A stretch of DNA of 64,000 bases from Ferrovibrio terrae (lineage in GTDB: Bacteria > Pseudomonadota > Alphaproteobacteria > Ferrovibrionales > Ferrovibrionaceae), in contig NZ_CP041636.1 of NCBI RefSeq assembly GCF_007197755.1, positions 4,004,001-4,068,000 on the forward strand, in the 5' to 3' direction. Positions 1 to 9,044 of this stretch are shown here, piece by piece. Positions within the stretch are counted from its first letter, which is position 1. Each line of letters begins with the position of its first letter. The notes under the pieces are model-generated. The model had not been told where the DNA came from, ran no database searches, and was given only the letters and a program-made list of their open reading frames with translations. Both the position numbers and the translations under genes were made by a program.

Positions 1-528
1 CTTGCCTTCATGAAGCGCAACGGAATGTCGCCCAAGGATGTGCAGTTCGCGACGCTCGGCCCGCAGCCGGCGGCGCAGGCCTTCATCGCCGGCCAGTATG
101 ATGCGGCGCTGACCTATGAGCCGTATCTGTCGTCGGTGCGCAATGCGCCGAATGCCGGCAAGATCCTGATCACCACGCTGGATTATCCGGTGGTGGTGGA
201 CATGGTCGCCTTCCAGCCCGACTACATCAAGAAGAACCCGAAGATCGTGCAGGGCGTGGTCAACGGCTACTTCGACGCGCTGGAAATGATCAAGAAGGAA
301 CCGGCCAAGTCGAACGAGATCATGGGCGCCAAGGTGAAGCAGACTGCCGAGCAGTTCGCGACCTCGGCCTCGTATATCGCCTGGCAGGACAAGGCCGCCA
401 ATCAGGCCTATTTCAAGGGCGAGCTGCAGACCTTCATGAAGGAAGCCGCCGACATCCAGCTCGAAGCCGGCGTGATCCGTGCGATCCCCGACCTCAAGGC
501 GCTGGTCGATGACACGTTCATCAAGTGA
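1..528 (+). CDS. ABC transporter substrate-binding protein, NitT/TauT type (3' part)
   Basis: The frame is open from the first base of the window, so this is the C-terminal part (about 175 residues) of a longer protein whose start lies upstream. The sequence resembles the NMT1/THI5-like periplasmic binding fold used by nitrate/sulfonate/taurine-type importers; the stretch GQYDAALTYEPYLSSV is typical of the second lobe. The ABC permease and ATPase follow at once on the same strand (40 bp, then an overlap), so the three form one importer operon. The ligand cannot be read from the sequence; aliphatic sulfonates, nitrate-like anions, pyrimidine precursors or aromatic acids are all possible for this family. 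Confidence 0.85.
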   Translation, partial: LAFMKRNGMSPKDVQFATLGPQPAAQAFIAGQYDAALTYEPYLSSVRNAPNAGKILITTLDYPVVVDMVAFQPDYIKKNPKIVQGVVNGYFDALEMIKKEPAKSNEIMGAKVKQTAEQFATSASYIAWQDKAANQAYFKGELQTFMKEAADIQLEAGVIRAIPDLKALVDDTFIK

Positions 529-567
529 AAACCGGCATCAAGTGAGTCTCTGACTTAAGGACAATAA

Positions 568-1347
568 GTGTTCGATCCACTTAAGCCTGTTTCCCCGGGG
601 CGGCGTACCGCCCTGGGGATTCTCTTTTTCGTCGTCTTCCTCGCCGGCTGGAGCGCAGTCACCTTCGGCGGCATCGTGCCGCCGCTGTTCCTCGCCAATC
701 CGGTGAAGGCAGCGCAGGCCGGCATTTCGCTGTTCACGGAATACGGCTTTGCCAAGGATGTCGGCGTCACTATCTGGCGCGTGGTCGGCGGCTTCGTGAT
801 CGCTGCCGTATTCGCCGTGCCGCTCGGCATCCTGATGGGCGCCTTCAAGAGTGTCGAAGCCTTCTTCGAGCCATTCATTTCCTTTGCCCGCTACCTGCCC
901 GCCTCCGCCTTCATCCCGCTGCTGATCCTGTGGGCCGGCGTCGGCGAGGCGCAGAAGCTGTCGGTAATCGTCATCGGCTCCTTCTTCCAGATCGTGCTGA
1001 TGGTCGCCGTGATTGTCGGCGGCAGCCGCATGGATCTGGTCGAGGCCTCCAAGACGCTGGGCGCCAAACGCGCCGGCATCGTGCTGCGCGTACTGTTACC
1101 GGGCGCCGCGCCGCAGATCGCCGAAACCCTGCGCCTCGTGCTGGGCTGGGCCTGGACCTATGTGATCGTCGCCGAACTGATCGGCGCGCAGAGCGGCATC
1201 GGCCATATGATCATGGACAGCCAGCGCCTGCTCGATACCGGGCAGATGATCTTCGGCATTTTCGTGATCGGCCTGATCGGCCTGGTCTCCGACTTCCTGT
1301 TCAAGCAGGCCAACGAGCGCCTCTATCCCTGGTATTTCATCAAGTGA
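568..1347 (+). CDS. ABC transporter permease, SsuC/TauC family
   Basis: A 259-residue inner-membrane protein with about six hydrophobic segments and the permease signature region EASKTLGAKRAGIVLRVLLP around residues 155-175, which is the coupling loop that contacts the ATPase. The length fits the BinPDT_transp_1 family of NitT/TauT importers. The start is a GTG; an AAGGA sits 7 bases upstream, which supports it. It forms the membrane channel for the binding protein encoded just upstream and overlaps the ATPase gene downstream in a GTGA arrangement, so translation of the two is probably coupled. Confidence 0.9.
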   Translation: MFDPLKPVSPGRRTALGILFFVVFLAGWSAVTFGGIVPPLFLANPVKAAQAGISLFTEYGFAKDVGVTIWRVVGGFVIAAVFAVPLGILMGAFKSVEAFFEPFISFARYLPASAFIPLLILWAGVGEAQKLSVIVIGSFFQIVLMVAVIVGGSRMDLVEASKTLGAKRAGIVLRVLLPGAAPQIAETLRLVLGWAWTYVIVAELIGAQSGIGHMIMDSQRLLDTGQMIFGIFVIGLIGLVSDFLFKQANERLYPWYFIK

Positions 1348-2132
1348 GCAAGCTTCGCATCGAGAATGTCAGCCGGATTTTCCCGGGCGTGCGCGGCGGC
1401 GAGCCGACCCGCGCGCTGGAACCGACCCACTTAAGCGTCGAGGACAACGACTTCATCACCATCCTGGGCCCTTCGGGCTGCGGCAAGAGCACGCTGCTGC
1501 GCATCGTCGCCGGGCTGGACCAGCCGACCACCGGCCGGGTACTGCTCGACGGCCAGGCCGTGCGCGACCCCGGCCCGGATCGCGGCATGGTGTTCCAGAG
1601 CTACACGCTGTTCCCCTGGCTGACCGTGCGGGAAAACATCTGCTTCGGCCTGCGCGAAAAGCAGGTGCCGGACAGGCAGCAGGCCGAGATCGCCGACCAT
1701 TTCATCAACCAGGTCGGCCTCAAGGGGTTTGAGAACCATTTCCCCAAGCAGCTCTCGGGCGGCATGCAGCAGCGCACCGCGCTGGCACGCGCGCTGGCCA
1801 ACGATCCGAAGATCATGCTGCTGGATGAACCCTTCGGCGCGCTCGACAACCAGACCCGCGCGCTGATGCAGGAACTGCTGCTCGGCATCTGGGAAGCCGC
1901 CAAGAAGACCGTGCTGTTCGTGACGCATGATATCGACGAAGCGATCTTCATGGCCAACCGCGTGCTGGTGATGACGGCCCGGCCCGGCAAGGTGAAATGC
2001 GACATTGCCATCGATCTGCCGCATCCGCGCCATTACACGATGAAGACCTCGCCCGAATTCGCCGCCTTCAAGGCGCGGCTGACCGAGGAAATCCGCGTCG
2101 AGTCGATCCGCGCGGCACAACTGGAACACTGA
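1344..2132 (+). CDS. ABC transporter ATP-binding protein, NitT/TauT family
   Basis: A 262-residue ABC ATPase. Walker A is GPSGCGKST, the signature motif is LSGGMQQR, Walker B with D-loop is [12 protein letters not shown], and the switch histidine lies in VTHDIDEA. The frame stays open far upstream inside the permease gene, but the real start is the GTG that overlaps the permease stop codon (GTGA); from there the product begins [13 protein letters not shown], the normal N-terminus of the family. It energises uptake by the permease. The last member of the importer operon; the acetyltransferase ATG comes 2 bases after its stop. Confidence 0.92.
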   Translation: MSKLRIENVSRIFPGVRGGEPTRALEPTHLSVEDNDFITILGPSGCGKSTLLRIVAGLDQPTTGRVLLDGQAVRDPGPDRGMVFQSYTLFPWLTVRENICFGLREKQVPDRQQAEIADHFINQVGLKGFENHFPKQLSGGMQQRTALARALANDPKIMLLDEPFGALDNQTRALMQELLLGIWEAAKKTVLFVTHDIDEAIFMANRVLVMTARPGKVKCDIAIDLPHPRHYTMKTSPEFAAFKARLTEEIRVESIRAAQLEH

Positions 2133-2134
2133 CC

Positions 2135-2551
2135 ATGCAGATCCGCCCGTTTGCGGAAGCCGACCGCAGCGCCGTCATCGCGCTGTGGCAGGCCTGCGGC
2201 CTGACCCGGCCGTGGAACGATCCGGATACCGATATCAGCTTCTGCATCTCGCGGCCGGAATCGACCATCCTGGTCGGCGCCCGCGACGGCAAGGTGATTG
2301 CCAGCATCATGACCGGCCATGACGGCCATCGCGGCTGGCTCTACTATCTCGCGGTCGAGCCGGCCCTGCAGAAGGGTGGCCATGGCCGCGCCATGGTGGC
2401 GGCTGCCGAAAGCTGGCTGCAGCAGCGCGGCGTGCCCAAGGTCATGCTGATGGTGCGCCCCGAGAACGACAAGGTGCGTGCCTTCTACGAGGCGCTCGGC
2501 TACGAGGAAGAACCCCGCGTCATCTTCGCCCGCCGGCTGGACGGGAAGTGA
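2135..2551 (+). CDS. ypeA: GNAT acetyltransferase, YpeA-like
   Basis: A 138-residue single-domain GNAT protein that transfers acetyl from acetyl-CoA to an unknown amine. It resembles Escherichia coli YpeA along its length: LWxxCGLTRPWNDPDxDI near the N-terminus, HDGHRGWLYYLAVEP as the central strand, a Q/RxGxG/A acetyl-CoA loop (KGGHGRAM), and NDKVRAFYEALGYEE near the end. The ATG is 2 bases after the ATPase stop, so it is probably translated from the transporter mRNA. The frame extends further upstream, but that part only shadows the ATPase gene. The substrate is unknown. Confidence 0.85.
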   Translation: MQIRPFAEADRSAVIALWQACGLTRPWNDPDTDISFCISRPESTILVGARDGKVIASIMTGHDGHRGWLYYLAVEPALQKGGHGRAMVAAAESWLQQRGVPKVMLMVRPENDKVRAFYEALGYEEEPRVIFARRLDGK

Positions 2552-2616
2552 CGTTACGACAGTCTTGAGCGCCGCCGCGAAGCCGGCCTAGTCTCCTCTC
2601 CTCACGGGAGGACATC

Positions 2617-3489
2617 ATGGCCCAGTCTATTGCGGTGCTCGGCGGCAACGGCGTCTATGCCCGCCACCTGATTCCCCGCCTCATCGCGGCCGGCCATACC
2701 GTGCGCGCCGTGGTGCGCCGTCCCGAAGCCGCCGGCATCGCGCGCGACAGCAATGCTGAAGTTTGCACCGGCGATATCTTCGACACGGCATCGATGGCAG
2801 CCGCCTTCGCCGGCTGCGACACCGCGATCAACCTCGCCACATCCTTGCCCGGCCCGAGCGGGCGTGGCGACTTCGCCGCCAATGACAGGCTGCGCGTCGA
2901 GGGCGCGCCGAATTTCGTCACCGCCTGTAAGCAGGCCAATGTTTCGCGCGTGATTCAGCAGAGCATCAGCTTCCTGAATGCCTCGGGCAGCGCGGACTGG
3001 TCCGATGAAGACCACCGCTATGCGCCGCCGGCCGAGACCATCGCGAGCAAGGCGATGGATGCCGCGGAGGCGATGGAAGCCACGATCCGGGCGTCGGGCC
3101 TCGACTGGATCATCCTGCGCGGCGGGCTGTTCTACGGCCCCGGCACCGGCTTCGACGAACGCTGGTTCGCGGGTGCGGCCGCCGGCAAGCTGAAGATGCC
3201 GGGCGACGGCAGCGACTATGTCTCTCTGCTGCATATCGCCGACATGGCGGCCGCCACCGTCGCCGCGGTGCAGAAGTGGCCGTCGCGCCAGACGCTGATT
3301 GTCTGCGACGATCAGCCTGCGCAGTGGCGCGAGGTATTCGGCTTCATCGCCGCCAGCCTCGGCCAGCCGGCCCCGGCACCCGGCGGCGCGGCCGGCTTTC
3401 CGTCCTTCCGCCTGCGCAATGCGCGCGCCAAAACCGCGCTTGGGTGGCAGCCGTTTTACAAGAGCTTCCGCGAAGGCCTCGCGCGCTGA
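2617..3489 (+). CDS. NAD(P)-binding oxidoreductase, atypical SDR (NmrA/NDUFA9-like)
   Basis: A 290-residue protein with an N-terminal Rossmann fold: a strand, then GGNGVYARHLIPRLI in place of the usual GxxGxxG, and VVRRP after the second strand as an NADP-type arginine pair. The middle has ISFLNASG and SKAMDAAEAME in the place of the SDR serine and YxxxK, but no clear YxxxK is present, so it may be a binding or regulatory member and not a catalytic dehydrogenase. GLDWIILRGGLFYGPG is typical of the NmrA/epimerase group. A GGGAGGAC ribosome site precedes the ATG. It stands alone between the importer operon and the convergent DUF1993 gene. Confidence 0.75.
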   Translation: MAQSIAVLGGNGVYARHLIPRLIAAGHTVRAVVRRPEAAGIARDSNAEVCTGDIFDTASMAAAFAGCDTAINLATSLPGPSGRGDFAANDRLRVEGAPNFVTACKQANVSRVIQQSISFLNASGSADWSDEDHRYAPPAETIASKAMDAAEAMEATIRASGLDWIILRGGLFYGPGTGFDERWFAGAAAGKLKMPGDGSDYVSLLHIADMAAATVAAVQKWPSRQTLIVCDDQPAQWREVFGFIAASLGQPAPAPGGAAGFPSFRLRNARAKTALGWQPFYKSFREGLAR

Positions 3490-3506
3490 TCCGGGCGCGC
3501 TGAGCC

Positions 3507-4013
3507 TCACCCCAGATTGAGGAAATCGCGCTTCACCAGCGGCAGGCCCTTGTGACGCAGGATGTCGTAGGCCGTCACCGCGTGGAAAAAGAAATTCGGC
3601 AGCGCGAAGCCCGTCAGATAGTCCTGGCCGGTGAAGCTCAGCTCGCCGCTGCCGGTCTTGAGCGCCACGGCGCGGGTCTCCGCGCCCTCGAAGGCCGCCT
3701 CGCCGATACCATTGACGAAATCCAGCACGGCTTTGATCCGCGCCTGCAGTTCGGCAAAGCTGGTCTCGGTATCGGGATGGCTCGGCGGCGTGATGCCGGC
3801 CGGTCGCGCGGCGCCGAATTTGGCGGCATCGCAGGCGGCCTGGATCTGGCGGGTGAGCGCATACATGTCGGGCGCCAGCCGCGCCTCCAGCAGGTCGGCA
3901 GGCGACAGGCCGTTGGCGGCGGCATGCGCCTCGGCCTTGGTCAGCAGCTTGGACAGCATGCTCAGGCCACGGGCAAAGACCGGCACCGAGGCCTGGTACA
4001 TCGAGAGCGACAT
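3507..4013 (-). CDS. DUF1993 family protein
   Basis: A 168-residue protein that matches the DUF1993 pattern: MSLSMYQASVPVFARGLSMLSKLLTKAE at the start, a central LAPDMYALTRQIQAACDAAK, and a C-terminal NFFFHAVTAYDILRHKG. Family members are predicted four-helix, DinB-like proteins; no reaction is established. No signal peptide or membrane segment is visible. It converges with the reductase gene upstream and is separated from the PAS gene by about 70 bp. Confidence 0.8.
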   Translation of the reverse strand: MSLSMYQASVPVFARGLSMLSKLLTKAEAHAAANGLSPADLLEARLAPDMYALTRQIQAACDAAKFGAARPAGITPPSHPDTETSFAELQARIKAVLDFVNGIGEAAFEGAETRAVALKTGSGELSFTGQDYLTGFALPNFFFHAVTAYDILRHKGLPLVKRDFLNLG

Positions 4014-4084
4014 TTTCTGATCTCCGAAGGATTAAACGTCAGCGGTAACCGCTGGCCTACAGCTAGGCTTCGCGTGGCAAAAGT

Positions 4085-4639
4085 CTAGCGCCCGCCGCCG
4101 CGGGCCTCATCGAAATATTTGCGTAACAGCGGCAGCGCATTGCCGTAATCCTGCAGCACCATCGCCATGTCCATGGTCTCGCCATCGGCGCCCAGCGGCA
4201 GGCGCAGCACGCGGTAGGACATCGGCTCGCCGGTGCTGGCAATCACGCTGATCTGCAGATACTGCGGGGCGCGCTCGCGCTGCATTTCGCAGAGATCGTT
4301 CCACAGCCGCAGGCCATGCTGTTGCGGCACCAGGTCGAGCACGGAATGTCCGGTCACTTCCACGCCGCGCAGGTCACGGCTCATGGTGCCGGCCAGCCTG
4401 TAACGGAAATCCGGTGGGTCGCTGATCACGTCGATCAGGATCAGCCGGGGCAGGATGGGCTTGAGTTCGACCGGGTCGAAATCGGCGCGCGCCGGCATGA
4501 CCCGGCCGGCACGCTTGACCTGCCACAGATCGATGGCCAGCCGGCAATCCGGATTGGCCAAGGCCTCCTCCAGCGGCAGGCGCGTGAATTGCGCCCGCGA
4601 ATCCCGGCTGTCGATCTCGACCGGATCGTGGAATGCCAC
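4085..4639 (-). CDS. PAS domain protein (PAS_5 type)
   Basis: A 184-residue stand-alone PAS protein. The core is LAIDLWQVKRAGRVMPARADFDPVELKPILPRLILIDV followed by FRYRLAGTMSRDLRGVEVTGHSVLDL, which is the pattern of the PAS_5 family common in Alphaproteobacteria. There is no attached kinase, HTH or cyclase domain, so any output must come through a partner. No heme or flavin ligand is evident. It is a single gene with a 110-bp gap on its 5' side in which I see no gene. Confidence 0.75.
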   Translation of the reverse strand: MAFHDPVEIDSRDSRAQFTRLPLEEALANPDCRLAIDLWQVKRAGRVMPARADFDPVELKPILPRLILIDVISDPPDFRYRLAGTMSRDLRGVEVTGHSVLDLVPQQHGLRLWNDLCEMQRERAPQYLQISVIASTGEPMSYRVLRLPLGADGETMDMAMVLQDYGNALPLLRKYFDEARGGGR

Positions 4640-4751
4640 AGTTCCCCTCCCGCCAGCAGCCGGTATCGGTCGCTGTTGGGAGGCACCATAGCAGTTTCTG
4701 CCGGGGGCGGCGTTTTTTTGGCGCGCCCCGCGCCAGGCCGGATATACGAAT

Positions 4752-5117
4752 TTAACGCTTCAGGGCCGCCGCGTAAGCGTCGGGCCTGAAGCCGGCCATC
4801 ACCTTGCGGTTATTGCCTTCCGGGCCATATTCAAGCATCGGCCGCTTGATCATCGAGGGCTGCGCGATCATCAGCGCGATCGCCTTCTTCTCGGTCAGGT
4901 TCTCGCGGTCGGAGTCCGGCAGCTTGCGAAACGTCGTGCCGGCACGGTTGAGCACCGCCTCCCAGCCCAGCGCTCCGCACCAGCTTTCCAGATGCGCCTG
5001 GTCGATGCCGCTGGCCTTGTAGTCGTGGAAGTCATGCTTCACGCCACGATCCTTCAGCCAGGTGAAGGCCTTCTTCATGGTGTCGCAGTTCTTGATGCCG
5101 TAGATGGTGACGGGCAT
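4752..5117 (-). CDS. ArsC/Spx-family protein (YffB-like)
   Basis: A 121-residue thioredoxin-fold protein. It starts MPVTIYGIKNCDTMKKAFTWL, with a single cysteine in NCDT and no CxxC, as in the YffB/ArsC-like group. Residues ...KRPMLEYG supply the conserved RP motif that follows the middle helix in ArsC-family members. True arsenate reductase activity is uncertain because the group includes many housekeeping proteins of unknown role, and no ars genes are adjacent. The sulfotransferase gene ends 4 bases before... its start lies upstream on the same strand, so the two may be co-transcribed. Confidence 0.8.
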   Translation of the reverse strand: MPVTIYGIKNCDTMKKAFTWLKDRGVKHDFHDYKASGIDQAHLESWCGALGWEAVLNRAGTTFRKLPDSDRENLTEKKAIALMIAQPSMIKRPMLEYGPEGNNRKVMAGFRPDAYAAALKR

Positions 5118-5121
5118 GTGT

Positions 5122-6141
5122 TTACTCCAGATAACCCTGCAGGCGCATCCAGTCGCCCAGTTCGCGGTTCACCGCCCCGGTGAGTGCCGCATCGAAATCC
5201 CTGCTGCGCCCGATATTCGCCTTGTCCGATGAAATCATTTTCGTGTCGAAGCGGTTCTCGACCTCGAGGAAAGCAGCAACTGTGGCCATGGTCTCGTCGG
5301 TTTTAGTCACGAGATCCTCGAGCCGCACTTCCAGCAGGCTGTCGGCCGGAATGCTGTCCTTCAGCGCGCGGTAGCTGCGGATCATCGCGGCACAGACCGA
5401 TACGGCCAAGGGCTGATCGGACGGGAACCAGGTCTGGTTGATGAAGGATGATGCCACATCGCGCGGATCTCGGATCATGTGGATGAACTTCATCTTCGGA
5501 TACAGCGCGTGCAGAAAATCGAAGTTGACGAAATTCAGCGGCGTATCGTCGATCCAGCGCGAGGCTCCGGCTGCAGTCACCGGCTGCGCATAGAGCTCAT
5601 CGAGGAAGCGGCCGCATTCGGCGAGGATCGCTTCGCGCGTGAAAGTCCTCGCCACGAAGAACGGCTTGAGCAGGCCATCGGCGCCGACAATGCCATCCGG
5701 CGCGATATGCGCCACAACACGCAGCAGAAAGGCATTGATGCAGGCGATATAATGCTCGATGCCGAAGCGTACGCCGATGGCATGGATCGAGCCGGGAATG
5801 TCGGGATTCTCGCGCTGGACAATCTCGAAAGCCTGCTGAAAGTTGAGCTTCTGCCCGTCGCGCAGCTGGTTGAGGCGATGGTTCAGTTCCGGCACAGGAA
5901 AGCCGAACTGCTGCATCCGCTGCGCACGCGACAGGAAACCCTGGATGATGGCGTGCAAGCGATTGATCTCATAGCGGCCGCTCAGGTTCTCCACGATGTC
6001 CCTGAGGCCGCCATGCTCGACGATCAGCTTGTTCTCATGGACCGGCAGGCAGAAATCGGCATGGCTGTTGAGCAGATTCGCCATGATCGAGGTGCCGGAG
6101 CGCCCCGTTCCGCCGATAAAGACCGGTCTGTCCAGTTGCAT
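5122..6141 (-). CDS. Sulfotransferase family protein
   Basis: A 339-residue PAPS-dependent sulfotransferase-like protein. The 5'-phosphosulfate loop is VFIGGTGRSGTSIMANLL near residues 8-24, and the 3'-phosphate loop is KFIHMIRDPRDVASSF in the middle; both motifs are intact. The ATG at 6141 puts the first loop at the normal distance from the N-terminus. A second in-frame ATG at 6234 would add 31 residues and overlap the end of the dipZ-like gene by 20 bases; neither has a strong ribosome site, so the start is uncertain. The acceptor is unknown; carbohydrate, lipid and small-molecule acceptors are all known in the family. Confidence 0.8.
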   Translation of the reverse strand: MQLDRPVFIGGTGRSGTSIMANLLNSHADFCLPVHENKLIVEHGGLRDIVENLSGRYEINRLHAIIQGFLSRAQRMQQFGFPVPELNHRLNQLRDGQKLNFQQAFEIVQRENPDIPGSIHAIGVRFGIEHYIACINAFLLRVVAHIAPDGIVGADGLLKPFFVARTFTREAILAECGRFLDELYAQPVTAAGASRWIDDTPLNFVNFDFLHALYPKMKFIHMIRDPRDVASSFINQTWFPSDQPLAVSVCAAMIRSYRALKDSIPADSLLEVRLEDLVTKTDETMATVAAFLEVENRFDTKMISSDKANIGRSRDFDAALTGAVNRELGDWMRLQGYLE

Positions 6142-6214
6142 CCGTGGTCCGATTCGCTTGCCGTGACGGTCCCTGTCTTTATACACAATCCTGACTTTTG
6201 CCGCCGCCCGCAGC

Positions 6215-7960
6215 TCAGCCGAAAGTGAAGGCATAGGCGCGGATGCCGGGATCGTCGAACTCGATCCGGAAGGTCCGCTCGCCCACCGTGCCGGACTGCC
6301 GCACCAGCTGGTACAGCCGGCTGTCCTGCACGACGCCCCAGCCCTCCGCATCGATATCCGCACCGTGATCGGCGCCGGGTGCTGCGCCATCGAGGGTGAC
6401 GCGGAAACGCACCGGTCGGCTGCCGCCATTGGCATCAGACGTGGGCGCCAGCACCAGATGCAGGTCGCGGGCGCGGAAGCGATGCAGGATGCCACCGCCG
6501 GCGCTGTGCAGGGTTGCGAATTCCGCCCCCACCGTCCAGCTGCCGTCCAGGCCCCAGCGGTTGCGCGACAGCGCCGCCGGCGCCTGATAAAGCTGCGCTG
6601 TATCAGGATGCAGGCCGCCCGGCGAGGCGAAGCCGCTGGTCTGTTGGTAGCCGATATAGGTTTCGCCCGAAGCGAGATTGCGCAGATCCGGCGCCGCCTG
6701 CGCACCATTTCCGGCCACCGTGCCGAGCGGCATCGTCATGGCGGCACCGCGCGTCTCGGCCAGCAGCTGCTGGATCAGTTTCTCGCCGCGATCCTCGCTG
6801 CCCTCGCCCAGGATGCGCTGCCGGATCTGGCCATCGCTGCCGATGAAATACAGCGCCGGCCATGCCTGGTTGCCGAAGGCGCGCCAGGTGGTGAAATCGT
6901 TATCGAGCGCGACCGGATAGGTGATGCCGAGCGAGGGCAGCGCCCGCGCAACATTCTCGATCCGCTTCTCGAAGGCGAATTCCGGCGTATGAACACCGAC
7001 CACCACCAGGCCACTGTCGCGATACTTCTCGGCCCAGCCGCGCACATGCGGCAGCAGGCGCAGGCAGTTGATGCAGGAATAGGTCCAGAAATTCACCAGC
7101 ACGACCTTGCCGCGCAGGTCTTCCGCCCGCAGCGCCGGACCATTCAGCCAGGGACGCGGCTGCAGCAGCGCCGCCAGCGGGCCGGTGAGCGGCTGCGGTT
7201 TGGGCTGTGCCTCGGCAGCGCGCGCATTGCCCAGCAGGGTCAGCAGGCATTGCTCGATCTGCGCCGTGCCGGCCGACGACAGCCGCGTCAACAACCCGAC
7301 ATCGAGGCCGCTCCAGATCGCCGCCACGCCGGCAATCACCGCGGCACCCGAGACACGGCGTAGCCGGTCGGTCCAGGCCGATGAAAAACCTGCGGCCAGA
7401 CGCCGGCCGAACAGCAGGCCGAGCGCCAGTGCCGTCGCCGCGCCCAGGCCATAGGTGAACAGCAGCAGCGAGGTTTCTGCGCCCGGGCCGCGCAAGGCGG
7501 CACCGGTGAGGATCACGCCCAGCACCGGGCCGGCGCAGGGCGCCCAGACCAGTCCGGTGGCGATGCCGACCAGCAGTGAGGCGCCGGACGATGTCTTGCC
7601 GCCATCACGCTGCGCCGACCGGTACATCTCGACCCGGTGCAGCAGCCGATTGCCGGCACTCACCAGCGGCGCCATCAGCCGCGTCGCCACTGCCGGCACC
7701 AGCATGGCGAGCCCGAACAGCGCCATGCCGGCCAATGCAATGTTGCGGCCGTAATGGCTGGCCGCCACCGCCCAGTGCCCGGCGACCGCACCGAGGCTGG
7801 CCGCCGCAGCAAAAGCGACCGCAAGCCCGAGCAGCAGCGGCAGCGCGCCCTGCCGGAAAGGTTGATCCGCACGCGCCAGCACGAAGGGCAGCACCGGCAG
7901 GATGCAGGGCGTGACGATGGTGAACAGTCCGGCCAGGTAAGCCAAAGCAAAGAGCGTCAT
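6215..7960 (-). CDS. DipZ-like protein: CcdA membrane domain fused to thioredoxin
   Basis: A 581-residue membrane-bound thiol-disulfide exchange protein. Residues 1 to about 230 hold six to seven hydrophobic segments of the CcdA/DsbD-beta type, with the first redox cysteine in TPCILPVLP and a second in VWAPCAGPVLG. Residues about 270-410 are a thioredoxin/TlpA-like domain with WTYSCINCLR, so the active site is CINC. The last 150 residues are a beta-rich domain of the kind found at the end of DipZ proteins. It should carry electrons from cytoplasmic thioredoxin to the periplasm, serving cytochrome c maturation or peroxide defence. No ccm genes are near; ohr lies close by. Confidence 0.88.
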   Translation of the reverse strand: MTLFALAYLAGLFTIVTPCILPVLPFVLARADQPFRQGALPLLLGLAVAFAAAASLGAVAGHWAVAASHYGRNIALAGMALFGLAMLVPAVATRLMAPLVSAGNRLLHRVEMYRSAQRDGGKTSSGASLLVGIATGLVWAPCAGPVLGVILTGAALRGPGAETSLLLFTYGLGAATALALGLLFGRRLAAGFSSAWTDRLRRVSGAAVIAGVAAIWSGLDVGLLTRLSSAGTAQIEQCLLTLLGNARAAEAQPKPQPLTGPLAALLQPRPWLNGPALRAEDLRGKVVLVNFWTYSCINCLRLLPHVRGWAEKYRDSGLVVVGVHTPEFAFEKRIENVARALPSLGITYPVALDNDFTTWRAFGNQAWPALYFIGSDGQIRQRILGEGSEDRGEKLIQQLLAETRGAAMTMPLGTVAGNGAQAAPDLRNLASGETYIGYQQTSGFASPGGLHPDTAQLYQAPAALSRNRWGLDGSWTVGAEFATLHSAGGGILHRFRARDLHLVLAPTSDANGGSRPVRFRVTLDGAAPGADHGADIDAEGWGVVQDSRLYQLVRQSGTVGERTFRIEFDDPGIRAYAFTFG

Positions 7961-7984
7961 GCGGATCTCCGATCAGAAGCGCAG

Positions 7985-9034
7985 TCAGAAACGGGCAGCG
8001 TCGAGCACGGCCCGGGCAAAAGCCTGCGGCGCTTCCTGCGGCAGGTTATGGCCGATACCGCCGGTGACATGCCGATGCTCGTAGCGACCGGTGAACTTCG
8101 CCGCGTAAAGTTTCGGATCGGGATGCGGTGCGCCATTGGCATCGCTTTCCATCGTGATGCTGGGCGCGGCGATCGCCGGCGCCACGGCCAGCCGCTGTTC
8201 CAGCGCGTCGTAGCGCGCCTCGCCCTCGGCCAGTCCCAGACGCCAGCGGTAATTGTGCACCACGATGGCGACATGGTCTGGATTGTCGAAGGACTGCGCA
8301 CTGCGGTCGAAGGTGGCGTCGTCGAACCGCCATTGCGGCGAGGCGAGCTGCCAGATCAGCCGGTTGAAGTCACGGCGGTATTTCTCATAGCCCGCCTGGC
8401 CGCGCTCGGTGGTGAAATAGAACTGGTACCACCAGTCGAGTTCGGCCTTCGGCGGCAGCGGCATGCGGTTGGCTGCCGGGCTGCCGATCAGATAGCCGCT
8501 GACCGACACCATCGCCTGCACGCGCTCGGGCCAGAGCGCCGCCATGATATTGGCCGTGCGCGCGCCCCAGTCGAAACCCGCCACGACAGCGCGGTCGATG
8601 CGCAGCGCGTCCATCAGGGCGATCATGTCGAGCGCCACCGCCGATTGCTGACCATTGCGGACCGTGGCATCGGACAGGAACCGCGTGTCGCCGTAGCCGC
8701 GCAGATACGGCACGATGACGCGATGTCCCGCCTGCACCAGCAGCGGCGCCACTTCGACAAAGCTGTGGATGTCGTAAGGCCAGCCGTGCAGCAGCAGGAC
8801 CGGCGGGCCATCCGCAGGGCCGGCTTCCGCATAGCTCACGCGCAGCAGGCCGGCATCGACCTGTTTCAGCGGCGCGAATCCCGCTGCGCTGCCCTGCCCG
8901 GCCACCCCTGCCTGCGTATTGCCCGGCTGTGCCCGGGCTGACACCACGAGGCCAAGTTGCACGGTGGCCATGGCCATCGCAGCGGCGCTCATGAAATGCC
9001 GGCGCGAGGGGATGATGCTCTCTATCGACTTCAT
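7985..9034 (-). CDS. Tat-exported alpha/beta hydrolase, epoxide hydrolase-like
   Basis: A 349-residue protein. The N-terminus has a twin-arginine signal: SRRHFMSAAAMAMATVQLGL and then an ARA cleavage-type site near residue 35. The mature part is an alpha/beta hydrolase with oxyanion-hole HGWP, nucleophile elbow VAGFDWGA (Asp nucleophile) and a late GGIGHNLPQ supplying the catalytic histidine. An aspartate nucleophile with HGWP points to an epoxide hydrolase or haloalkane dehalogenase relative and away from an esterase. The cap-domain WYQFYF supplies candidate ring-opening tyrosines. It lies 24 bp upstream of the DipZ-like gene on the same strand and 10 bp downstream of ohr, so the three may share a message. 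Confidence 0.85.
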   Translation of the reverse strand: MKSIESIIPSRRHFMSAAAMAMATVQLGLVVSARAQPGNTQAGVAGQGSAAGFAPLKQVDAGLLRVSYAEAGPADGPPVLLLHGWPYDIHSFVEVAPLLVQAGHRVIVPYLRGYGDTRFLSDATVRNGQQSAVALDMIALMDALRIDRAVVAGFDWGARTANIMAALWPERVQAMVSVSGYLIGSPAANRMPLPPKAELDWWYQFYFTTERGQAGYEKYRRDFNRLIWQLASPQWRFDDATFDRSAQSFDNPDHVAIVVHNYRWRLGLAEGEARYDALEQRLAVAPAIAAPSITMESDANGAPHPDPKLYAAKFTGRYEHRHVTGGIGHNLPQEAPQAFARAVLDAARF

Positions 9035-9044
9035 GTTCGCTCGC

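Noticed and set aside
930-1343. Upstream extension of the ABC ATPase frame
   Set aside because: It lies inside the permease gene and reads as an arginine-rich shadow; the ATPase begins at the GTG overlapping the permease stop.
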